A stretch of DNA of 46,809 nt, taken from JBOGED01 sp050743625. Lineage in GTDB: Bacteria; Actinomycetota; Nitriliruptoria; Euzebyales; Egibacteraceae. Both the position numbers and the translations under genes were made by a program. Numbering within the stretch: the stretch's first letter is position 1; each line of letters starts with the position of its first letter. Under the pieces are notes generated by a model that did no database searches, was not told where the DNA came from, and was given only the letters and a program-made list of their open reading frames with translations. Below, piece after piece: positions 27,265 through 34,684 of the stretch. Location of the stretch: the NCBI GenBank assembly GCA_050743625.1, contig JBOGED010000576.1, positions 1 through 46,809 of the forward strand, in the 5' to 3' direction.

Positions 27265-28173
27265 TCATGCAAGGAGGCGCCGAGCGGCGACGAGGGTCCG
27301 CCGGACGGCGAGGATGCGGGCGCGTAACAGATCCGGCTTCGCAAGGTCGGCGCTCGTGATGTACTCGACGTGGTACCCGAGCCGGCCGAGCTCGCGGTCC
27401 CGAGCGCGGTCGTCGGCGCGATCATGCGGCAGGCCGTGGTGCCGCTCCCCCTGGTATTCCAAGATCAGGCGTACGTCAGGCCACAAGAAGTCAACCCGGA
27501 TCCTCGGTGTGATCCATACCTGAGACTCCAGCGCAGGATCGTGGTCCGCGAAGATCACGGCGACAGCGCGCTCGCCTTGACTCTCGTGATCGAGCGCTCC
27601 GCTGGACACGAGGTTTCGCACCGCGATGGCCCCTGGGTGCCCGCGGAAACAATCAGCACAGCGGAGCAGCCGGTCGACTCGGGTCAACCCCAACCAGCGC
27701 GCACTATCGATCCCGACGATCAGGCGCTTGCCGCCCACGGTACGCGCGGTGTCGACAAGCGCCCGGGTGGCGGTGACCACCTGCAACTCGCCGACCGTGG
27801 CGGCGAACCTGTCGTGAAGCCGATCCGGGCGAACCGAGAATGGCACACGCCGCACCCGGCGGTCCGGCGGCACGAGCACCTCGAACGGGTCGGAGACCGA
27901 GAACCCCTCGACGCCGAGAAGGCCCAATACGAACGGTCCAGTCAGCCTCGCCCGCGGCCGGCACCGGAGCACCGCCGCCATCGCCGCCTGCTCAGGCGGG
28001 CGCGCGGTCCCGGGAATGCGGTACGTCCCGCAGTGAGCGACCTCCAAGGCGCCACGCGAGACGAGACCCTCGACTTGGCCCTCGGTCAAACCGCATTGCA
28101 AAAGCTGAGGTCTCGTCGCCAGGCCGAACTGCCGAGAGGTCAAACGTAACGTCGAAGCATTCAATGAAGTCAT
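27265..28173 (-). CDS. AbiEi-like HTH plus DUF559/Vsr-like endonuclease, intact site, flanked by repeats
   Basis: 302 residues. The N-terminus (SRQFGLATRPQLLQCGLTEG, then VEGLVSRGALEVAHCGTYRI) is an AbiEi-type winged helix. The middle contains VVTATRALVDTARTV. The C-terminus is a Vsr/DUF559-like restriction fold with Asp in RIRVDFLWPDVRL, Glu 11 residues later in LILEYQGERHHG, and a DRELGRLGYHVEYIT strand; these catalytic positions are intact, unlike in the paralogue at 13787-14698. It lies between copy B (abutting its stop) and copy C (67 bp before its start) of the same palindromic repeat. It interrupts the tsaC-prmC order. The start ATG (TSLNASTLRL) has no clear Shine-Dalgarno sequence. 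No toxin partner is adjacent. Its nickase/endonuclease activity is inferred from the fold. Confidence 0.82.
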   Translation of the reverse strand: MTSLNASTLRLTSRQFGLATRPQLLQCGLTEGQVEGLVSRGALEVAHCGTYRIPGTARPPEQAAMAAVLRCRPRARLTGPFVLGLLGVEGFSVSDPFEVLVPPDRRVRRVPFSVRPDRLHDRFAATVGELQVVTATRALVDTARTVGGKRLIVGIDSARWLGLTRVDRLLRCADCFRGHPGAIAVRNLVSSGALDHESQGERAVAVIFADHDPALESQVWITPRIRVDFLWPDVRLILEYQGERHHGLPHDRADDRARDRELGRLGYHVEYITSADLAKPDLLRARILAVRRTLVAARRLLA

Positions 28174-28239
28174 GCGCGAAGGATGAAGAATAAGAGCCCA
28201 TCTCGCTAGGGGGTCAGCTCCCCGCCTGTGGAAAACTCG

Positions 28240-28338
28240 TACACTGTTTTCCTCCACATACGCAGGAAAGTTGCGTCTTCCGCCGGGCGCGCTGGTTTTG
28301 ACTCACCGCTTTCCTTCGCATGCGGAGGAAAGCTGCTG
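28240..28338 (+). repeat. Paired palindromic repeat, copy C
   Basis: 99 bp in the same orientation as copies A and B. First palindrome: CACTGTTTTCCTCC, ACATA, CGCAGGAAAGTTGC. Second (28307-28336): CCGCTTTCCTTCGCATGCGG then AGGAAAGCTGC. It ends GCTGCTG as copy A does. The second palindrome supplies the last codons and the stop of prmC. Confidence 0.88.
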
Positions 28339-29175
28339 CGCGGCGACAATACGGGAGCGGCCGGTCAGATCAGGGATGATGTGCACGTTCGCAAGGCCGG
28401 CGGTCGTGGTGAGACGGGCCGTGGCTTCGGCGCGGGACGGATCGACCTCCAGCAGCAGCCAGCCACCATCCCGCAACCAGGTTGGGGCGGCGGCGCAAAG
28501 CCGGGCGGTGTGCTCCATGCCACCCGAGCCCGAGACGAGCGCTTCCCGTGGGTCCCAGTCGCGGACCTCAGGCTGGGCGGTGGCGAGCTCGGCCGTGGTG
28601 AGGTACGGGGGATTGGAGACGAGCACGTCGACGGCGCCACGCAGCGTGAGCGGGTACGGATCGAGAAGGTCGCCGCGCAGGACCTCGACGGCGCTCGCGC
28701 GGGTGCGGACGGCGTTCTCGCGGGCCAACGTGACGGCGAGCGGCGACACGTCGGTGGCGATGACCAGTCGGGGCGAGGCTTCGGTGGCCACCGCGCATGC
28801 CACGGCACCGGTCCCCGTACATGGCTCGACCACCACGCCGCCGTCAGGGACACGCGCGATCGCCTCACCGGCCAGAACCTCGGTCTCGGGACGTGGGACG
28901 AACACCCCCGCCCGGACCACCAGGTCCAGTAGACGGAAGCCGACCGTCCCCACGATGAGCTGGAGTGGCTCACGCGCCGCCCGGCGCTCACCGAGCGCTT
29001 GCAGCCGCGACCGGACCTCCGGCGCGACCGGCTCCGCACTGTGCAGGCGGAGCGCCGCCCGAGACCAGCCGAGCGCGTGCGCGGCAAGAAGCTCGGCGTC
29101 GACCTCCGGCGTCGGCACCCCGGCCGCGCTCAATCGCCACGCGAGGTCGCTCACCACCTCCGCGACGCGTGCCAC
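28303..29175 (-). CDS. prmC: Peptide chain release factor N5-glutamine methyltransferase
   Basis: 290 residues. N-terminal helical domain (PTPEVDAELLAAHALGWSRA) and a SAM methyltransferase domain with VFVPRPETEVLAGEAI, VVEPCTGTGAVACAVA (the usual DxGTGSG is EPCTGTGA here), and the catalytic VLVSNPPYL. It methylates the Gln of the GGQ motif in RF1/RF2; its substrate gene prfA is directly upstream. The last ten residues (QLSSACEGKR) are encoded by repeat copy C rather than by family sequence, which normally ends near RSRIVAA. GTG 29175 is the first start after the prfA stop; no good Shine-Dalgarno sequence is seen. The longer frame lies inside prfA and is a shadow. Confidence 0.92.
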   Translation of the reverse strand: MARVAEVVSDLAWRLSAAGVPTPEVDAELLAAHALGWSRAALRLHSAEPVAPEVRSRLQALGERRAAREPLQLIVGTVGFRLLDLVVRAGVFVPRPETEVLAGEAIARVPDGGVVVEPCTGTGAVACAVATEASPRLVIATDVSPLAVTLARENAVRTRASAVEVLRGDLLDPYPLTLRGAVDVLVSNPPYLTTAELATAQPEVRDWDPREALVSGSGGMEHTARLCAAAPTWLRDGGWLLLEVDPSRAEATARLTTTAGLANVHIIPDLTGRSRIVAAQQLSSACEGKR

Positions 29176-29203
29176 TACTGCAGCTGTGTGAAGGTGCCGC
29201 GGG

Positions 29204-30286
29204 TCACGACGTGTGCGCGAGCGCCTCCAAGCGGCGGCGCTGCTCCTCCGCGGCGAGCGCTTCCACCAAGGCGTCGAGCTCGCCTTCGAGCACCTGCGCG
29301 ACGTTGTGGACGCTGAAGCCGATGCGGTGGTCCGTGATCCGGCTCTGCGGAAAGTTGTACGTGCGGATCTTCTCTGACCGGTCACCGGTGCCGATCTGGG
29401 CGGCGCGGGCGTCCGCGCGCTCCTTGGCGGCGCGCTCCTGCTCCGCCTGTAACAGGCGTGACCTCAGGACCCGTAGCGCCTTCTCACGGTTCTGGAGCTG
29501 GGATTTCTCGTCCTGCATCGACACGACGACACCGGTCGGGATGTGGGTGATCCGCACCGCCGAGTCCGTCGTGTTCACCGACTGGCCGCCGGGTCCCGAC
29601 GACCGGTAGACGTCGATCTTGAGGTCATTGGGGTCGATCGCCACGTCAACCTCTTCGGCCTCGGGCATCACCGCGACCGAGGCGGTCGACGTGTGGATGC
29701 GGCCGCCGGACTCGGTCACGGGCACGCGCTGGACTCGATGAACACCCGACTCGTGCTTGAGCTTTGAGTACGCGCCGCGGCCGTGGACCTGGAAGATGAC
29801 CTCCTTCACACCACCGATACCTTGCTCGGAGGCGCTGATCTCCTCGCTCTTCCAGCCGCAGCGCTCGGCGTAGCGGGAGTACATGCGATACAGCTCGCCG
29901 GCGAAGAGCCCGGCCTCGTCGCCGCCGGCGCCGGCGCGGATCTCGACGATCACGCCCTTGGCGTCCAACGGGTCCTTCGGCAGCAGCAGGACCTGCAGGC
30001 GCTGCCGTAGCCCCTCGCATTGGGCTTCGAAATCCTCGGCCTCGGCGCGGAACAGCTCGCGGTCGTCGCCAGTTGCCTCCTTGGCCAGCTCGCGCGCGGC
30101 ACCTGCGTCGTCGCTCGCCCGGCGGAACGCGCGGTAGGTCTCGACGACCTCCTCGAGGTCCGCTCGTCGCTTCGCGACCGACGTGTACGTGCCGGAGTCG
30201 GAGAGCACCGAAGCTGAGCCGAGCGCCTCGGTCAGCTCGTCGAAGGTGCGCTCCAGCTCGTCGAGCCGGTCGAAGAGGTCAGCCAT
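29204..30286 (-). CDS. prfA: Peptide chain release factor 1
   Basis: 360 residues, the standard length. The GGQ motif is in SSGPGGQSVNTTDSAVRITH. The stop-codon recognition tripeptide is PVT (RVPVTESGGRIH), equivalent to RF1 PxT rather than RF2 SPF, so it reads UAA/UAG. The start ATG lies 8 bp inside the end of the DUF1385 gene. The prmC gene follows 28 bp after the stop. Confidence 0.98.
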   Translation of the reverse strand: MADLFDRLDELERTFDELTEALGSASVLSDSGTYTSVAKRRADLEEVVETYRAFRRASDDAGAARELAKEATGDDRELFRAEAEDFEAQCEGLRQRLQVLLLPKDPLDAKGVIVEIRAGAGGDEAGLFAGELYRMYSRYAERCGWKSEEISASEQGIGGVKEVIFQVHGRGAYSKLKHESGVHRVQRVPVTESGGRIHTSTASVAVMPEAEEVDVAIDPNDLKIDVYRSSGPGGQSVNTTDSAVRITHIPTGVVVSMQDEKSQLQNREKALRVLRSRLLQAEQERAAKERADARAAQIGTGDRSEKIRTYNFPQSRITDHRIGFSVHNVAQVLEGELDALVEALAAEEQRRRLEALAHTS

Positions 30287-31331
30287 CCGCAGGAGCGGAC
30301 CTTACAGATCCCCGCCCGCCGGCGCCGGCTTCGCCGCCACCCTCACCCGGTAGGCCCACGCCTTCGAGGGTGACCGCATCGTCTGGTCCCCAGACCACGG
30401 GCGAGGGAAGGTCGATCGTGCGACCGTTCAGCTCGGAGGCGGGGACGACCGCTTCGAAGGCACGAACCGCGACCTCGATCTGGTCGTGGGTAGGCGGCTT
30501 CGTCGTGATCATCTGCAGCCAGATCCCCGGCCGCATGAGCGCCCGGACGAGCAGATTGTCCTTGCTGGCGCCCAGCCGCAGCCCCTCGTAGGAAAGCCCT
30601 GCGACCACAGGCAGCAGCATGATGCGTAATCCGATGTGGTAGGCGCCCTGGACTAGCCGACCACCGTCCGGGGCGGGCACGATCGCGCCCGCGATCGTGT
30701 AGGTGACGATCGCGATCAGCATCACCATGATCAGAAAATTCGTGCCGCAGCGGACGTGCAGCGTTGAGAACTTGTCGATCGCGGAGGGTTCCAGCGGCTC
30801 GTCGTGCTCCCAGGCGGCGATCGTCTTGTGCTCGGCCCCGTGGTAGGCGAACACGCGCCGGATGTCAGCCAGGAGCGAGATCCCGAACAGGTAGGCCAGG
30901 AAGATCCCGATGCGGACGAGTCCCTCGACCACGTGGTACTGCCATCCGCTCCCGATGCGCTCGCTCACGAACTGCAACCCGAGGTTGGGCAGCACGATGA
31001 AGACGCCGATGAACAAGACGAGGGCAAGGATCATGCTCCCGCCCATCTGCTTGCTCGACAGCTGCTCCTCCTCCTCGAGCGACTGGTTGGTGGAGATCGA
31101 CAGCGCTTTCGTGCCAATCGTCAGCGCGTCCACCAGCGCGAAGTTGCCACGGAACATGGGTTTCGCCCAGATTGGCTTGCGGATGGGCAGGTCGCTCGTG
31201 GCGTGACGCTCCAAGTAGATCTCGCCCGAGGGGCGACGCACGGCGACCGCCCAACAGCGGGCGCCGCGCATCATCACCCCCTCGATGACCGCTTGGCCGC
31301 CGTAATAGGGGGACTCGTGATTGTCGGCCAC
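30279..31331 (-). CDS. DUF1385 membrane protein
   Basis: 350 residues with about 4-5 membrane helices. DUF1385 hallmarks: YYGGQAVIEGVMMRGARCWA at the N-terminus, AYHGAEHKTIAAWE with conserved His/Glu in the middle, STLHVRCGTNFL, and LMRPGIWLQMITTKPPTHDQ. The family is usually encoded beside rpmE and prfA; its function is not established, though the His/Glu/His motif has suggested a metal-dependent membrane enzyme. The last ~40 residues are Gly/Ala/Glu-rich and not part of the domain. GTG start, 3 bp after rpmE; its end overlaps prfA by 8 bp. Confidence 0.93.
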   Translation of the reverse strand: MADNHESPYYGGQAVIEGVMMRGARCWAVAVRRPSGEIYLERHATSDLPIRKPIWAKPMFRGNFALVDALTIGTKALSISTNQSLEEEEQLSSKQMGGSMILALVLFIGVFIVLPNLGLQFVSERIGSGWQYHVVEGLVRIGIFLAYLFGISLLADIRRVFAYHGAEHKTIAAWEHDEPLEPSAIDKFSTLHVRCGTNFLIMVMLIAIVTYTIAGAIVPAPDGGRLVQGAYHIGLRIMLLPVVAGLSYEGLRLGASKDNLLVRALMRPGIWLQMITTKPPTHDQIEVAVRAFEAVVPASELNGRTIDLPSPVVWGPDDAVTLEGVGLPGEGGGEAGAGGRGSVRSAPADG

Positions 31332-31334
31332 GGG

Positions 31335-31598
31335 TTACCGCTTCCGCGTCTTCTGCTGGCGCTTCGCCTCAACTTCGGCGACCTGCGCCCGCTTCTCCTG
31401 GCTCTTGGCGTAGCGCTGCTTGTAGCGCTCGACCCGGCCGCCGGAGTCCACGAGCTTCTGCTTGCCTGTGTAGAACGGGTGGCACTGATTACAGAGCTCG
31501 ACACGGATACCGGGGACAGTGGCACGGGTCGTGAACTCGTTGCCGCACGAGCAGCGCACGTTGGCGGTCACGTAGTTCGGGTGGATTCCCTGTTTCAT
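31335..31598 (-). CDS. rpmE: 50S ribosomal protein L31, zinc-binding type
   Basis: 87 residues. Starts KQGIHPNYV, with the Zn ribbon Cys residues in VRCSCGNEF and LCNQCHPFYTGKQK (C+ form, so not a zinc-starvation paralogue). The C-terminal basic tail (about 20 residues) is longer than in E. coli. GAGGT lies 7 bases before the ATG. It lies between rho and DUF1385, the usual order. Confidence 0.98.
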   Translation of the reverse strand: MKQGIHPNYVTANVRCSCGNEFTTRATVPGIRVELCNQCHPFYTGKQKLVDSGGRVERYKQRYAKSQEKRAQVAEVEAKRQQKTRKR

Positions 31599-31635
31599 TT
31601 CGTCTACCTCGATACGAGCTTTGAGTATTCGCTTT

Positions 31636-31657
31636 GAGCGCTTAACTGTGAGCGCTC
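31636..31657 (-). terminator. Possible hairpin at the end of rho
   Basis: GAGCGCT and AGCGCTC pair around an 8-base loop, overlapping the rho stop codon, with rpmE starting 38 bp further on. No U-tract follows, so termination here is doubtful; it could be a processing or attenuation hairpin between rho and rpmE. Confidence 0.35.
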
Positions 31658-33587
31658 AACTTTGAAGGTTGGATTTCTGGATCTGCACCATGAACTGGTT
31701 GTTACTGCGCGTGGACTTCATCCTGTCGATCAGGAGCTCAGCCGCGGGAGGGCCGTCCAGCGCGTGGAGGACACGACGGAGCTTCCAGATGATCGTCAAC
31801 TCGTCCTTGTCGAGCAGCAGCTCCTCCTTACGGGTGCCGCTCCCTTCGATGTCGATGGCGGGGAAGATGCGCTTCTGCTCCAAGCGGCGATCCAGCCGTA
31901 GCTCCATGTTGCCGGTGCCTTTGAACTCCTCGAAGATCACGTCGTCCATCCGGGAGCCGGTCTCGATCAACGCGCTCGCGATGATGGTTAACGACCCTCC
32001 GCCCTCGATATTCCGAGCCGCGCCGAAGAATCGCTTTGGAGGGTAGAGCGCGGTGGAGTCGACACCACCGGACATGATCCGGCCCGACGCGGGCGCTGAC
32101 AGGTTATACGCGCGAGCGAGCCGCGTGATCGAGTCGAGCAGCACGACCACGTCGTGACCCGCTTCGACCAGGCGCTTCGCCCGTTCCATCGCGAGCTCGG
32201 CAATTTGCGTGTGATCGTCCGCCGGGCGGTCGAACGTCGAGGCGATCACCTCGCCGGGAATCGACCGGCGCATGTCGGTGACTTCCTCGGGACGCTCGTC
32301 GACGAGGACGACCATGAGGTGGCACTCGGGGTTGTTGAAGGCGATCGCCTGGCCGAGCTCCTTCAAGATGGTCGTCTTCCCCGCCTTCGGTGGCGAGTGG
32401 ATCAGACCGCGCTGCCCCTTGCCGATCGGCGCGATCAGATCGACGATCCGCATCGAGATCGGCCCGTCGGGTGTCTCCAGGCGCAGGCGATCGTCGGGGA
32501 ACAGCGGGGTCATGTCCTTGAAGTCCGGGCGGTGCGGCAGGTGCCCGTTCTGGTCCGGCTCGAAGCCGTTGGCCTTCAGGACCTGGTGGAGCGCCGGCAC
32601 CTTCTCGTTGTGCCGCTGGGCCCGGATGGGACCTTCGATCACGTCACCACGGCGAAGCCCGTGCTTCCGGATCTGGCCTTGAGAGATGTAGACGTCGCGG
32701 TCTCCGGGCAGGTAGCCGCTCGTGCGGAGGAACCCGTAACCCTCGGGGAGCACGTCGAGCACACCTGTACGGATCTCACCCGGCTCTGCTGAGCTGTCCT
32801 CGTCCCGGTCTCGCTCGCGAGGTCGTGGGCTGGTCTGTGCGGGCCGGACGTCGGGCTTACCCCCACGGCGCCGCTCGCGACGGCTGCGACCGCGCTTGTT
32901 GCGCCCGTAGCCGTCGTCATCTGCCGCGGAATGCCGGCTTCGTGGTTCGATGTCCACCCCGCCGTCGGAACGTTCCGACTGGCGGTCGCCCACACGGCTA
33001 CGTGGGAGATCACCCGGTCGCGCGGGCGCAGCGACGGGTGACGCGACAGGATCGGGTGACGTCCGCGGATCGCTCTCTTCACGATCCACCGTCCGCGCGC
33101 GCGCTCGTGTCCGTACACGCGTGCGGACAGCGCCGTCAGTGTCCCCGTCGAGGCGCTCTGGCGCTTGTTCCTGCCTTGCTTGCGGCTCCGCACGCTCAGA
33201 ACTCTGCTCGACCTGGTCAGTGGTCGGCTGCTCCGCACTCGCGGGCTGTTCGATGGCAGGCTTGGCAACCCGCGCGGGAGCAGGATGCTCAACCTGCGCG
33301 GAGACCTTGGGTTGGGGTGCCGCCTCGGGTTGGGGTGCCGCCTCAGGCTGAGGCGGTGGCTCGGTGACCTCACCCAGGTTGAGCCGCGCCTGTGGCGGGG
33401 CCGGAGGCGCGGCCGCGGCAGGCGCGGCGCTGGCGGGCGCAACGCCGCTCCCGTTCGCGTCAGCCTTCTTGATGATCGCCTCGATGAGGTCCGCCTTCTT
33501 CAGGCGCTGGTAGCCGCGCATCTGTAAGTGTGCGGCGATATTTTTCAACTCGGCGAGCTGCTTGCGTGCGAGGACGCTCTGGTCCAT
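31656..33587 (-). CDS. rho: Transcription termination factor Rho with long disordered insert
   Basis: 643 residues. Order: Rho N-terminal helical domain (VLARKQLAELKNIAAHLQMR, LKKADLIEAIIKKAD), a ~200-residue low-complexity insert rich in Pro/Ala then Arg/Asp/Glu/Ser, the cold-shock-like RNA-binding domain (VLDVLPEGYGFLRTSGYLPG), and the hexameric ATPase with P-loop PPKAGKTTILKELGQ, VLVDERPEEVTD, DSITRLARAYN and the Q/R-loop region. The insert between N-domain and RNA-binding domain is typical of Actinobacteria and extends RNA binding. ATG 33587 has GGAG 5 bases upstream; the preceding GTG (33590) would be too close. Confidence 0.97.
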   Translation of the reverse strand: MDQSVLARKQLAELKNIAAHLQMRGYQRLKKADLIEAIIKKADANGSGVAPASAAPAAAAPPAPPQARLNLGEVTEPPPQPEAAPQPEAAPQPKVSAQVEHPAPARVAKPAIEQPASAEQPTTDQVEQSSERAEPQARQEQAPERLDGDTDGAVRTRVRTRARARTVDREESDPRTSPDPVASPVAAPARPGDLPRSRVGDRQSERSDGGVDIEPRSRHSAADDDGYGRNKRGRSRRERRRGGKPDVRPAQTSPRPRERDRDEDSSAEPGEIRTGVLDVLPEGYGFLRTSGYLPGDRDVYISQGQIRKHGLRRGDVIEGPIRAQRHNEKVPALHQVLKANGFEPDQNGHLPHRPDFKDMTPLFPDDRLRLETPDGPISMRIVDLIAPIGKGQRGLIHSPPKAGKTTILKELGQAIAFNNPECHLMVVLVDERPEEVTDMRRSIPGEVIASTFDRPADDHTQIAELAMERAKRLVEAGHDVVVLLDSITRLARAYNLSAPASGRIMSGGVDSTALYPPKRFFGAARNIEGGGSLTIIASALIETGSRMDDVIFEEFKGTGNMELRLDRRLEQKRIFPAIDIEGSGTRKEELLLDKDELTIIWKLRRVLHALDGPPAAELLIDRMKSTRSNNQFMVQIQKSNLQS

Positions 33588-33602
33588 CACTGCTCCTGTC
33601 TT

Positions 33603-33621
33603 CCACGGCCGCTGACCGTGG
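33603..33621 (-). promoter_or_regulatory. Hairpin in the rho leader
   Basis: CCACGG and CCGTGG pair around seven bases, between the 2PGK stop (33636) and the rho start (33587). On the minus strand an A-rich run precedes it. Rho genes are often autoregulated in the leader; this hairpin is the only visible structure there. It could also reduce read-through from the upstream gene. Confidence 0.4.
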
Positions 33622-33635
33622 GAGGTCTTTCTTTT

Positions 33636-34628
33636 TTAGTTATCGGTAGAGATGACGTCAGGAATGGCGACGCTCTGCAGTTCGTTTTCCCCAGTCGGAA
33701 AATGAGGCGCGTCCGTCGCCGCCGAGACGACGAGTTCCATAACCCTTGTGACTGTGGCATCCAAGCCAGTGCTGGAGACCACCGAGACTCCGTGTTCCAC
33801 CGCGAGCCCACGGACGTACTCCTGGATCTGGCGAATGTCTTGAAAGTGGTCGAGGTAGCGCTCCTCGGTCCGATTGCGGACGTCCGAGGCGCGTGCGACG
33901 AAGTGACTCCGGTGCGTATGTTGGTCATCGACCGTGATCACCGTTGCGGCAACCACCGCCTCATCCCGGGAGGGAAAACGAAGAAACCCCGGGACGACAT
34001 GCGCACCCTCAACAATGATATCGGTCCCCTCAAGCACCGCTCGACGGATGATCTGTGTGAGACCCACCGCCACCGCTCGGACCTGCTGGCGGAACCCGGA
34101 AATAACGGGATCCCCGTCACGTGCGGGATCCTGCAGCAGCGCCGTCACGTCGAACGAGGAGGTGTGCAGGGCCGGCATCATTTCTTTCGTAAAGATCCCG
34201 CGCATCACCTCTCTCACCGAGTCGGTGGAGACGATCCGTACGATACCGAGGCGGTTTGCCACCGTCGTCGCGATGGTCGACTTCCCCACTCCGGTAGCCC
34301 CTCCGATTAGCACGATCAACGGAATCGTCCGGTCCTGTGCCAGTTGCCACAGCCGGTAGCTATCCGCGTACTGGGGACCGACCTCGGACTCCAGTACTCC
34401 CGCGGCCAATTGCCGTAGCTCGGAGGACGTGATCGCCGCGCGACCTCCGGCATGCAACCGTTCCTCTATTACCTCCGCGACGTGAAAAGCGGTATACGGC
34501 GGAAGTCCCGCAGCCATCACCGATTGGGCCATCAGACCCTTCGAGTACGGCAGTCCGGCCTTCCCGTCTCTCACTGTCACGTGACGGCGGCTCGAGGCGC
34601 GGCCTTGCGTGTCCAGTAGGGGATCCAT
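33636..34628 (-). CDS. pgk2: 2-phosphoglycerate kinase
   Basis: 330 residues. An ATP-cone-like N-terminal domain (TVRDGKAGLPYSKGLMAQSV, AITSSELRQLAAGVL) precedes a P-loop kinase: IGGATGVGKSTIATTVANRL, RIVSTDSVREVMRG, IIVEGAHVVPGFL, and FVARASDVRNRTEERYLDHF. This is the layout of 2PGK of Methanothermus fervidus, which phosphorylates 2-phosphoglycerate to 2,3-diphosphoglycerate. The next step, cyclisation, is provided by the gene immediately upstream on the same strand. ATG 34628 has GGAG only at about 15 bases, so the start may differ slightly (an in-frame CTG lies just before). The stop is 48 bp before rho. Confidence 0.87.
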   Translation of the reverse strand: MDPLLDTQGRASSRRHVTVRDGKAGLPYSKGLMAQSVMAAGLPPYTAFHVAEVIEERLHAGGRAAITSSELRQLAAGVLESEVGPQYADSYRLWQLAQDRTIPLIVLIGGATGVGKSTIATTVANRLGIVRIVSTDSVREVMRGIFTKEMMPALHTSSFDVTALLQDPARDGDPVISGFRQQVRAVAVGLTQIIRRAVLEGTDIIVEGAHVVPGFLRFPSRDEAVVAATVITVDDQHTHRSHFVARASDVRNRTEERYLDHFQDIRQIQEYVRGLAVEHGVSVVSSTGLDATVTRVMELVVSAATDAPHFPTGENELQSVAIPDVISTDN

Positions 34629-34684
34629 CGACAGTGGACTGGCTCCAATTTCAGTCCCGCGATACTCGGTGGTCTTTCGGCCAC

